NCBI GenBank assembly: GCA_016296985.1
Contig: JAEDHM010000022.1
Span: 1 to 14,846, forward strand
DNA: 14,846 nt
Reading direction: 5' to 3'
Source of the DNA: Clostridia bacterium
Lineage (GTDB): Bacteria > Bacillota > Clostridia > Christensenellales > CAG-1252
This document shows positions 7,308 through 13,877 of this stretch, in pieces (position 1 is the first letter of the stretch; every line of letters starts with the position of its first letter). Below the pieces are notes generated by a model. It worked only from the letters and a program-made list of their open reading frames with translations, made no database searches and had not been told where the DNA came from. The translations under genes were made by a program, and so were the position numbers.

Positions 7308-7336
7308 TTGCTTTTTAATTACGGTTATGCTATTAT
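7308..7336 (+). promoter_or_regulatory. Promoter of the phosphoesterase gene, predicting a leaderless mRNA
   Basis: TTGCTT (7308-7313), a 17-nt spacer and TATTAT (7331-7336) with the extended element TGC just before it. Exactly 6 nt (CATAAT) follow before the ATG at 7343, so transcription should begin on the A of the start codon. The 20 nt before the ATG contain no purine-rich SD. Confidence 0.65.
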
Positions 7337-7342
7337 CATAAT

Positions 7343-8041
7343 ATGATATACGCAATTTCAGATTTACACCTTTCTTTGCGTGGAGACAAGCCTATGGACG
7401 TTTTTGGCGGAAATTGGCATGGCTACGTTGAGACCATAAAAGCCAACTGGAAACAAACGGTAACAAAGGATGATATCGTTCTTTTGGCAGGGGATACTTC
7501 TTGGGCAATCAATTTGGAAGATGCAATTGACGACGTAAAAGATTTTTTTTCCGATCTTGATGGGAACAAGGTAATAATCCGAGGCAATCACGATTATTGG
7601 TGGAATTCTTACGCAAAACTCTCTGCCGCTTTACCTCAAGGCGTCTACGCCTTGCAAAACAACTGTATTCGTCTTGGGAAAGACCTTGTTTGCGGTACAA
7701 GGGGATGGAGCATTGCTGGTGAAAACAGTTCGCAAGAGGATAAGAAAATTTACAATCGCGAGCTTATTCGTCTTGAACTTTCCCTTCAAGCAATGGATAA
7801 AGAAAGAAAGGAAGGGGATAGGGCAACCCTTATGATGCACTACCCACCAATGGACGTACACAATCACGATACCGGCTTTATTCAGTTGATCAACAAGTAC
7901 AAACCCGATGCGGTAGTTTACGGCCATTTACACGGCAAAGATTCTTGGGCGAGAATAGTAACCCATATCGACGGTATTCCCTACTATCTCACCTCTTGCG
8001 ATTTGGTTGGAAACAATCTGATTAAAATCTACAAGGACTAG
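7343..8041 (+). CDS. Calcineurin-like metallophosphoesterase
   Basis: The 232-residue protein has the full set of metal-binding motifs of the calcineurin-like phosphoesterase fold: D7 and H9 in SDLHL, D51 in AGDTSW, GNHD (81-84), H166 in MMHYPP, and GHLHG (194-198). The GDTSW, GNHDYWW and MHYPP variants resemble the group annotated as predicted phosphohydrolase COG1768, whose substrate I do not know. The motifs begin at residue 7, so the ATG at 7343 must be the start. There is no signal peptide, so it is cytoplasmic. It is a single-gene unit between two terminators and has no obvious partner. Confidence 0.9.
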   Translation: MIYAISDLHLSLRGDKPMDVFGGNWHGYVETIKANWKQTVTKDDIVLLAGDTSWAINLEDAIDDVKDFFSDLDGNKVIIRGNHDYWWNSYAKLSAALPQGVYALQNNCIRLGKDLVCGTRGWSIAGENSSQEDKKIYNRELIRLELSLQAMDKERKEGDRATLMMHYPPMDVHNHDTGFIQLINKYKPDAVVYGHLHGKDSWARIVTHIDGIPYYLTSCDLVGNNLIKIYKD

Positions 8042-8061
8042 AAAATTTTGAAAAAACTTTG

Positions 8062-8090
8062 AAAAGGTAGCAAATTTGCTATCTTTTTTT
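8062..8090 (+). terminator. Intrinsic terminator after the phosphoesterase
   Basis: GGTAGC (8066-8071) pairs with GCTATC (8078-8083), with one G-T wobble. The loop is AAATTT, which may pair further. Seven T follow (8084-8090). The stem ends about 200 bp before the mraZ promoter, so the dcw cluster is transcriptionally isolated from upstream genes. Confidence 0.88.
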
Positions 8091-8170
8091 ATTTTACAAT
8101 TATTAATTTTTCTTAATAAAATGAGCTGATATTTCTAAAGATTTGAAAAAAATTGTGCCCATTTAACTTT

Positions 8171-8245
8171 TTAACCACAAAACATGCGATTTTTATCCCC
8201 ATTTATGCAAAATCATTGTGGAAAACTTTGTGGATAAGTGGATAA
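8171..8245. promoter_or_regulatory. Cluster of DnaA-box-like 9-mers upstream of mraZ
   Basis: Compared with TTATCCACA, the minus strand has a perfect match at 8229-8237 (read as TGTGGATAA on the + strand). Single-mismatch versions are TTAACCACA (8171-8179, +), TTATCCCCA (8193-8201, +), 8219-8227 (-) and 8237-8245 (-). The block 8091-8170 before them is very A/T-rich and holds no gene. Three of the minus-strand sites overlap GTGGA units of the MraZ-type array, so some or all may be those repeats rather than DnaA sites. Confidence 0.35.
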
Positions 8246-8314
8246 AAGTGGACAAAAGTGGAAGAAAATGGATTTAGTTATTGACACAAGTGGATGAAAG
8301 TGGTACAATATGGT
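8218..8314 (+). promoter_or_regulatory. Tandem GTGGA array, probable MraZ operator
   Basis: Units of the form (AAA)GTGGA begin at 8218, 8230, 8238, 8248, 8258, 8268 (ATGGA), 8290, 8300 (GTGGT) and 8310 (ATGGT). The middle four and the last three each repeat at exactly 10 bp, one helical turn. The last three cover the spacer and -10 of the mraZ promoter. Known MraZ operators are short tandem G-rich repeats spaced one helical turn in front of mraZ, bound by a ring-shaped oligomer. Position and spacing therefore point to autorepression by MraZ. The array is longer than the three or four units usually described. Confidence 0.7.
8281..8309 (+). promoter_or_regulatory. Strong sigma-A promoter of the mraZ (dcw) operon
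   Basis: A perfect TTGACA (8281-8286), a 17-nt spacer and TACAAT (8304-8309), with a start expected near 8316. This is the best promoter match in the window, and repressor-type repeats overlap it. The leader holds a 6-bp stem (ATGAGT/ACTCAT, 8322-8336). Confidence 0.85.
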
Positions 8315-8321
8315 CACGATA

Positions 8322-8363
8322 ATGAGTAAAACTCATATTTTACACAAAACGGAGTGGCTATGA
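8322..8363 (+). other. Possible 13-codon leader ORF ending in the mraZ start
   Basis: ATG at 8322 opens a frame reading MSKTHILHKTEWL, whose TGA (8361-8363) overlaps the mraZ ATG as ATGA. The ATG lies about 6 nt from the predicted transcript start and has no SD, so it would have to be read as near-leaderless. A short frame like this can arise by chance. Confidence 0.25.
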
Positions 8364-8785
8364 GCGGAAGATTGACCGGCGAATACAAATATCAGATGGA
8401 CAACAAGGGTAGGTTAAGACTGCCCCCGTCTATGTTGCGTTTGTTGGGAAATCCTGACGAGCTTATGATTGGCATCGGCTCGGGCGAATTTCTAAACGTG
8501 TATACCGAAAGCTATATGGATCAACTTTTCGACAGGTTTTCAAACGTTGACGTAACCGACTACGAAAAGCAAGACACCATCCGCGAACTTTTCAGTAAGA
8601 TGCGTCCTTTGGGACACGACAGTCAAGGTCGTTTCCAAATTCCCGTAGAATTACGTGAAGAGGTGGGGCTTGGTCCCAACGTTGTAATTTTAGGTGTCGT
8701 TGATCGTATGGAAATTTGGGATGCCGACAAGTACGCTCAGCGCAACCTCTACAAATCCACTCGTCGCCTTGACGTAAAGGGGTAA
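8360..8785 (+). CDS. mraZ: Transcriptional regulator MraZ
   Basis: The 141-residue protein is MraZ, a double-SpoVT/AbrB-fold DNA-binding protein that opens the dcw cluster and represses its own promoter. The two conserved DxxGR motifs are DNKGR (14-18) and DSQGR (87-91), each followed by a LxLP or FQIP strand. I chose the ATG at 8360 because GGAG sits at 8351-8354. An in-frame GTG at 8354 would overlap that SD and add only two residues. The start overlaps a possible leader ORF as ATGA. The gap to rsmH is 3 nt. The tandem GTGGA units over the promoter are its likely binding sites. Confidence 0.94.
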   Translation: MSGRLTGEYKYQMDNKGRLRLPPSMLRLLGNPDELMIGIGSGEFLNVYTESYMDQLFDRFSNVDVTDYEKQDTIRELFSKMRPLGHDSQGRFQIPVELREEVGLGPNVVILGVVDRMEIWDADKYAQRNLYKSTRRLDVKG

Positions 8786-8788
8786 GAT

Positions 8789-9703
8789 ATGGAATTCAAA
8801 CACTACTCCGTTATGTTGTCCGAGGCAATCGAGGGACTTAATATAAAACCTGACGGCGTTTACGCCGACTTGACTTTGGGCGGAAGTGGACACAGTAAAG
8901 AAATCGCAAAAAGATTGACCACAGGCAAGTTGATTGCCGTTGACAAAGACACCGATGCCCTAAACGTAGGTCGTCAACGCCTTGAAGGATACAACGTCGA
9001 GTTTATACACAGCGATTTTAAAGAGGTTATACCCACCTTGCCGAAAGTGGACGGAATACTTATGGACCTAGGTGTTTCTTCCTATCAAATAGACAATCCC
9101 GAGCGTGGCTTTTCCTACCGTAACGATGGCGAACTTGACATGCGAATGGACCTTACGGCTCCGCTGACCGCAAAAAACGTAGTCAACGAGTACGAAGAAG
9201 GGGAAATCGCCGATATCCTATTTAGATACGGCGAGGAAAGATATGCGAGAAAAATTGCTCAAAATATCGTAAAAGAAAGACAGCAAAGCCCAATCACCAC
9301 CACCTCGCGCCTTGCGGAGATAATTGAAAAAAGCATCCCCCCAAAGGAAAGGTTTAAAGGTGGTCATCCCGCAAGACGAAGTTTTCAAGCCATAAGGATT
9401 GAGGTAAACGGTGAACTTGCAGGTTTGTACGAAAGCGTCTTGTCGGCAATCGACAGACTAAACAAGGGCGGAAGACTTTGTATCATAACCTTCCATTCAC
9501 TGGAAGACAGGGCGGTAAAGCAAGCAATGAGATATGCCGAACTTGATTGCATTTGCCCCCCTCAAAGTCCGATATGTACTTGTAACAAGGTTAAAGAAGT
9601 AAAATGTATAACAAAAAAACCAATCCTTCCTTCAAAAGAAGAGTTGGCGGAAAACAAAAGGTCGGAAAGTGCGAAACTTAGGATAGCGGAAAAATTGATC
9701 TGA
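8789..9703 (+). CDS. rsmH: 16S rRNA (cytosine1402-N4)-methyltransferase RsmH
   Basis: The 304-residue protein (formerly MraW) methylates N4 of C1402 in the ribosomal P site using SAM. The SAM-binding motif is LTLGGSGHS (28-36), followed by the acidic VDKDTDAL (51-58), LMDLGVSSYQID (91-102), RGFSYRNDGELDMRMD (106-121), GGHPARRSFQAIRI (191-204) and FHSLEDRAVK (235-244). The four-cysteine segment CICPPQSPICTC (254-265) is typical of the family's C-terminal part. The SD AAAGGGG (8776-8782) lies across the end of mraZ, 3 nt upstream of which translation stops, so the two genes are coupled. Confidence 0.96.
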   Translation: MEFKHYSVMLSEAIEGLNIKPDGVYADLTLGGSGHSKEIAKRLTTGKLIAVDKDTDALNVGRQRLEGYNVEFIHSDFKEVIPTLPKVDGILMDLGVSSYQIDNPERGFSYRNDGELDMRMDLTAPLTAKNVVNEYEEGEIADILFRYGEERYARKIAQNIVKERQQSPITTTSRLAEIIEKSIPPKERFKGGHPARRSFQAIRIEVNGELAGLYESVLSAIDRLNKGGRLCIITFHSLEDRAVKQAMRYAELDCICPPQSPICTCNKVKEVKCITKKPILPSKEELAENKRSESAKLRIAEKLI

Positions 9704-9719
9704 AAACAGGAGTGAAATT

Positions 9720-10445
9720 ATGAACGCAGAATTGAAGAGAGAACCTATAACATTCGAAACCGAAGATAGCGAAGTTTTGGCATATCTCGCTCGTTGTTCC
9801 AGTGATTTGGATTACGAGAGAATGAGCGAAACCGTTGCAACTGAGCAAAAAGACGTTCTCTTGACACTTCTCTATCACGGTTGTCACACCGAAACCGCTC
9901 CCGAAACTGGTGCAAGCGAAGAGCCTACAACTGAAACCGTTGTTTTGGCGGAAAGCGAAACCCACGAAAAGGAAGAAGTAAAAGAGGTAGCAAAAGAAGA
10001 AACTACCTTAACTATTCATACCGCATCTCAAGAAAAGAAGGAAAGATTTACCTTCAAAAACAAGATATTCAACAAAAAGATGATTCCTTTCGTTACTCTT
10101 TACGCAATTTTGTTCGTAGCGGTAATCACACTTATCATGGGCGCAGTACCCGGTACAGGTTGGGAAGGAAGCGAAACCTTGTTTAAAATCCCCGATTCTT
10201 TAGGAAAAGGTACTATTTCCGATTCCTCGGTGAATATTAATAATGGAGGAGTGGTAAGCGGTGGAAAAGATATCGTTGCAAGCGCTGAAGACGCTCGCCA
10301 AAATTACGTAGGCACGATAAACAAAATCGTAACCGACCAAGGCATAATCGAAATTACAAGCGATGCAACGTCCCAAGGCACAAAGGAAGAATCAAACTGG
10401 TTCGACAAAGTTTGCGATTTCCTAAGTAATGCTTTCGGGGGTTAA
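9720..10445 (+). CDS. Unrecognised single-pass membrane protein in the ftsL position
   Basis: Between rsmH and the class B PBP, where ftsL normally lies, is a 241-residue protein I cannot assign. Residues 1-55 look like a small helical domain (for example SEVLAYLARCSSDLDYERM). Residues 56-105 are a Glu/Thr/Ala-rich low-complexity linker, followed by a basic stretch (FKNKIFNKK, 112-120). A single hydrophobic helix spans about 121-142, which with the preceding lysines suggests an N-in, C-out protein. About 100 residues then follow outside, Gly/Ser/Asn-rich and ending in the amphipathic NWFDKVCDFLSNAFGG. FtsL proteins are usually around 100-120 residues with a leucine-zipper coiled coil after the membrane helix, and I see no such heptads here. 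The SD CAGGAG (9707-9712) is clear. It could be a highly diverged FtsL or an unrelated divisome partner. Confidence 0.85.
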   Translation: MNAELKREPITFETEDSEVLAYLARCSSDLDYERMSETVATEQKDVLLTLLYHGCHTETAPETGASEEPTTETVVLAESETHEKEEVKEVAKEETTLTIHTASQEKKERFTFKNKIFNKKMIPFVTLYAILFVAVITLIMGAVPGTGWEGSETLFKIPDSLGKGTISDSSVNINNGGVVSGGKDIVASAEDARQNYVGTINKIVTDQGIIEITSDATSQGTKEESNWFDKVCDFLSNAFGG

Positions 10446-12357
10446 TAAATTGCAATTTATATCTCAAATTTCAACTAAGAAAAGGTTATTAGCAATTGGA
10501 TTGTTAATAACCTTTATTTTTGTAGCGGTTTTAGGAAAACTATTTTATATCCAAATTATCGACGGCGTTGACCTGCAAGCGAAAGCATTGGATCAATGGA
10601 CGAGAGACGTTCCCATTGTAGCGACACGGGGAAAGGTATATTCCGCAAACGGAACTTTGCTTGCTGGTACGACTACGACGTATACTTTGTTCGTAAGGCG
10701 AGCATCGGTCAAGGACTTTGGCGAGGTCGCAAGGGTAATTTCTGAAGTTGTGGGGCTTGAATACGACAAGGTGTATGAAAAAATAAGCAAAAAAGGTGTA
10801 TCCGAGGTAAAGATTGCAAGAAACATAGACAAAGAGACAATGCTAAAAATTAAAAGTTCGGGAGCAAAGGGGATATATTTTTCTGCAGATACTCAAAGGT
10901 TTTATCCCTACGGCGACTTTTTATCCGCGGTATTAGGTTTTACAAACGTGGATACTCAAGGACAAACGGGGCTTGAACTCTACTACAACCAATACCTTAC
11001 GGGGACAAATGGTTACGAACTGACGCAAACAGACCTTATTGGAAGAGAATTAAATTCTCAAACTACCTATATACCGTCAATTGACGGTTTTAATCTCTTT
11101 TTATCCATCGACGAGCATATCCAACAAATCGCCGAAACGGCAGTAAAATCCGCGGTTGAAAAGTATAGCGCAAAATCATCAACCTGCTTGATCATGAACG
11201 CAAAAACCGGTGGAATATCAGCCATAGCCCAAGCGCCGTCCTTTGATTTAAACAATTTGCCGAGGGATGACGTAAGTCAACTTATGGCAAAATCTACCAT
11301 AATCCCTATCAGTACGGTTTTCGAACCGGGATCAACCTTCAAAATACTCACTTTGGCAATTGCCATAAACGAGGGCAAAACAAAGGAAAGCGACACCTTT
11401 TTTTGTCCCGGATTCCGTATGGTTGACGGTCAAAGGATAAAATGTTGGAAGTCCATAGGCCACGGCACGCAAACTCTTGAAGAGGGGGTATGCAACAGCT
11501 GTAACTGCGTATTTATGGATTTAGCGCAACGGGTTGGCGTTGAAAAACTGTATTCTTATTACAAGGCATTGGGGCTTACTTCAAAAACGGGAATAGACCT
11601 AAACGGCGAAACTTCAGGTATTTTGTTGAAGCAAGATTTAGTTAAAACCGTTGACCTAGCGCGTATTGGCTTTGGGCAGGCAATAGCCATAACCCCTTTG
11701 GGGTTAATCAGAAGTGTTTCTTCGATCGTAAACGGCGGACGACTTGTAAATCCTCGTCTTGCCACCGCAATTTTGGATAAAGACGGCAAAGAGGTATACA
11801 AAATGCCTCAAACCGTGGGGGATAGGATAATTTCAGAGGAAACTTCAGAGAGAGTACGAAAACTGCTGAAATCCGTTGTTTCAAAGGGGAGCGGAAAACA
11901 CGCAGGCGTAGTCGGTTATTCCATAGGCGGAAAAACGGGAACGGCGCAAAAATACGAAAACGGCCACATAGCTCAAGGAAAATATCTTTCTTCTTTTATT
12001 GGGTTTTCTACCGTAGAAGACCCCGAATACGTAGTTTTATTTACCGTTGACGAACCGAAAGGCTATTTATATTACGGAAGTTTAGTCGCAGCGCCTTACG
12101 TTGGCGAAATTTTTAGCAAGATTTTTTCGTACAAGCAAATTCTTCCTACCGAGCCTTATGAGGTAGCTGAAAAGTTTTATATGCCCGATTTAACAGGGCT
12201 AACTTTAGGTGAAGCGGTAAAAGAGTTGAGAAACAAAGAGATGCTTTTCGAGTTGGAAGGGGAAAGAGGCGTTGTCGTGGATCAATTTCCATATCCCAAT
12301 ACGATATGTGATAAAAATGCTATTGCGTATATAAAAATGTCCGATACTGACGATTAA
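10429..12357 (+). CDS. Class B penicillin-binding protein with PASTA domain (FtsI/SpoVD type transpeptidase)
   Basis: The 642-residue protein has a short cytoplasmic tail, a membrane helix (about 20-42), the class B dimerisation signature TRGKVYSANGTLLAG (66-80), and a transpeptidase domain. That domain has the nucleophile Ser302 in FEPGSTFK, SCN (357-359) and KTG (502-504). A single PASTA domain covers about 583-637. It cross-links peptidoglycan at the septum or in the spore cortex. One PASTA domain and immediate linkage to murE recall SpoVD of Bacillus, but no second class B PBP lies beside it, so it may serve as the FtsI of division. The start is uncertain: the ATG at 10429 overlaps the previous gene by 17 nt and has no SD, while an in-frame TTG at 10450 follows GGGGG (10437-10441) at good spacing and gives 635 residues. 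Confidence 0.93.
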   Translation: MLSGVNKLQFISQISTKKRLLAIGLLITFIFVAVLGKLFYIQIIDGVDLQAKALDQWTRDVPIVATRGKVYSANGTLLAGTTTTYTLFVRRASVKDFGEVARVISEVVGLEYDKVYEKISKKGVSEVKIARNIDKETMLKIKSSGAKGIYFSADTQRFYPYGDFLSAVLGFTNVDTQGQTGLELYYNQYLTGTNGYELTQTDLIGRELNSQTTYIPSIDGFNLFLSIDEHIQQIAETAVKSAVEKYSAKSSTCLIMNAKTGGISAIAQAPSFDLNNLPRDDVSQLMAKSTIIPISTVFEPGSTFKILTLAIAINEGKTKESDTFFCPGFRMVDGQRIKCWKSIGHGTQTLEEGVCNSCNCVFMDLAQRVGVEKLYSYYKALGLTSKTGIDLNGETSGILLKQDLVKTVDLARIGFGQAIAITPLGLIRSVSSIVNGGRLVNPRLATAILDKDGKEVYKMPQTVGDRIISEETSERVRKLLKSVVSKGSGKHAGVVGYSIGGKTGTAQKYENGHIAQGKYLSSFIGFSTVEDPEYVVLFTVDEPKGYLYYGSLVAAPYVGEIFSKIFSYKQILPTEPYEVAEKFYMPDLTGLTLGEAVKELRNKEMLFELEGERGVVVDQFPYPNTICDKNAIAYIKMSDTDD

Positions 12358-12381
12358 AAGCTTCTTTTGCAAGCAGTGTAA

Positions 12382-12431
12382 TTCCCCCTCTTTATTAGTG
12401 CTACAATGTAGCCACTAATAAAAAGGGGGAA
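12382..12431 (+). promoter_or_regulatory. Long hairpin or inverted repeat that sequesters the murE ribosome-binding site
   Basis: The left arm TTCCCCCTCTTTATTAGTG (12382-12400) pairs with 12413-12431 at 18 of 19 positions, the only mismatch being C12390 with A12423. Beyond a bulged C12412, CTAC (12401-12404) pairs with GTAG (12408-12411) around an AAT loop. The GGGGG of the murE SD (12425-12429) is fully paired with CCCCC (12384-12388). No T-run follows, so it is not an intrinsic terminator. It could act as RNA, hiding the SD in read-through mRNA from the PBP gene, or as DNA, an operator for a dimeric regulator. Confidence 0.75.
12399..12407 (+). promoter_or_regulatory. Extended -10 promoter element inside the pre-murE inverted repeat
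   Basis: TGC followed by TACAAT (12402-12407) is an extended -10; the -35 region (TAATTC at 12379-12384, 17-nt spacing) is poor. Initiation 7 nt downstream would be at A12414. A transcript starting there would lack the left arm of the hairpin and leave the murE SD single-stranded. Without a good -35 the promoter is uncertain. Confidence 0.4.
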
Positions 12432-12434
12432 AGT

Positions 12435-13877
12435 ATGGAATTTAAAGATGTCGTCAGAAGACTTGATTATAAAGAAATTATCGGAGAGTTTGATAGAGAA
12501 ATAAAGGGAGTTTGCGCCGACAGTAGAAAGGTAAAAGAGGGCGATTTGTTTATTTGCTTGAAAGGAAAGGTAAACGGTGCAGACTATATCCCCGAAATCC
12601 AAGATAAAATTTGCGGAGTGGTAACCGAGGAAAAACTAAGCGTAAATCTTCCGCAAATTATCGTAAAAAACGCTCGAATTGCCTATGCGGTAATTACCGC
12701 CTCGATTTATGGCAATCCTCAAGATAAATTGAAAATTATTGGAGTGGTTGGCACAAACGGAAAAACTTCATGTTGCTATTTGCTCAACCGAATTTTTCGT
12801 TTAGCAGGGAAGAAAACCGCTATGCTCACAACCGTTGAATATGAAATATGCGGTGTGCGAAGTCCCTCTATTTTAACAACTCCCGACCCTGACGTATTTT
12901 TCCCCTTACTTGCCCAAATGGTGGAGAAAAAGGTGGAATATCTTTTCATGGAAATTTCCGCCCATGCAATATACTGGAATAAACTTGCAGGCGTAAGGTT
13001 TAAGGCGACGATTTTCACAAATTGCACTCCCGATCATCTTGATTTCTTCAAGTCGTTTAGGGAATATTCCGAGATCAAAAAAAGTTGGTTTTCCATTGCA
13101 AACACCAATCTTGCAGTCCTCAATACCGACGACAAACTGGGAAGGGAAATATCAAAAGACTGCAATTGTCCCTTTCTTACTTACGGAATCGAAACCCCGG
13201 GCGACGTCTTTGCTATTGATATAAACTATCACGAAAACGGCACCTCTTTTATCGTCAATATGTATGACATAGTTAAGCGAGTAAACAGCGGATACTTCGG
13301 CAAATTTAACGTTTACAATATGCTAGCCGTTTGCGTTGTCGCAGGATATTTCGGCATAGAATTATCAAGTATTTTGGCAGTCTTTGACAACGCTCGCCCC
13401 ATTCCCGGACGGTTCAATCTTTTTACCACTCAAAAAGGGGTAAAGGTGATTATAGACTACGCTCACACTCCTGATGGGCTTGAGAAAACTTTACAAACCG
13501 CGCGTAGTATCACAAAGGGGAAGCTTATTACAGTTTTTGGGTGTGGAGGAAATCGAGATAAGGAAAAAAGAAAAGCAATGGGAGAAATCGCATCTCGGCT
13601 TTCCGATTATCTCGTCATAACAAACGATAACCCGCGTGATGAAGAACCTGAGGAGATTGCCCATGGCATTGAAGCAGGTGTTTTGCAAGAAGAAGTCAAT
13701 TATTCAATTGTCCTTGATAGAACCGAAGCAATAACCCAAGCCTTTCAAGGGGCAAGCAAAGGGGATACTTTGTTAATAGCAGGAAAGGGAAGTGAAAACT
13801 ATATCGAGGTAAAAGGAGAAAAACAACCTTTCAGTGATTACGATATCGTAAAAAAGTTAAACGGGGGTAGTCTATGA
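12435..13877 (+). CDS. murE: UDP-MurNAc-tripeptide synthetase MurE (meso-diaminopimelate-adding)
   Basis: The 480-residue Mur ligase adds the third residue to UDP-MurNAc-L-Ala-D-Glu in the cytoplasm. The ATP-binding loop is GTNGKTS (106-112), the carbamylated lysine is K215 in YSEIKKSWF, and the later motifs are DYAHTPDGLE (341-350) and GCGGNRDKEKR (369-379). DNPR (398-401) is the mark of enzymes that use meso-diaminopimelate rather than lysine. Several usually firm motifs are altered: SSHA is SAHA (175-178), FTNLxxDHLD is FTNCTPDHLD (194-203), and GKGHE is GKGSE (450-454). The glutamate that contacts DAP is kept, so activity is expected. The SD GGGGGA (12425-12430) lies 5 nt before the ATG and is buried in a hairpin. 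The stop overlaps mraY as ATGA. Confidence 0.95.
   Translation: MEFKDVVRRLDYKEIIGEFDREIKGVCADSRKVKEGDLFICLKGKVNGADYIPEIQDKICGVVTEEKLSVNLPQIIVKNARIAYAVITASIYGNPQDKLKIIGVVGTNGKTSCCYLLNRIFRLAGKKTAMLTTVEYEICGVRSPSILTTPDPDVFFPLLAQMVEKKVEYLFMEISAHAIYWNKLAGVRFKATIFTNCTPDHLDFFKSFREYSEIKKSWFSIANTNLAVLNTDDKLGREISKDCNCPFLTYGIETPGDVFAIDINYHENGTSFIVNMYDIVKRVNSGYFGKFNVYNMLAVCVVAGYFGIELSSILAVFDNARPIPGRFNLFTTQKGVKVIIDYAHTPDGLEKTLQTARSITKGKLITVFGCGGNRDKEKRKAMGEIASRLSDYLVITNDNPRDEEPEEIAHGIEAGVLQEEVNYSIVLDRTEAITQAFQGASKGDTLLIAGKGSENYIEVKGEKQPFSDYDIVKKLNGGSL

Noticed and set aside
8091..8245. Chromosomal replication origin in front of mraZ
   Set aside because: dnaA, dnaN, rpmH and similar origin neighbours are absent, and several DnaA-like 9-mers coincide with the GTGGA array. 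I kept it only as a DnaA-binding possibility.
8354..8359. GTG start for mraZ two codons upstream
   Set aside because: It would overlap the only SD (GGAG, 8351-8354), leaving no spacing; the ATG at 8360 fits both the SD and the family length.
12382..12431. Intrinsic terminator between the PBP gene and murE
   Set aside because: The stem is strong, but AAAGTATGG follows instead of a T-run, and the right arm contains the murE SD.
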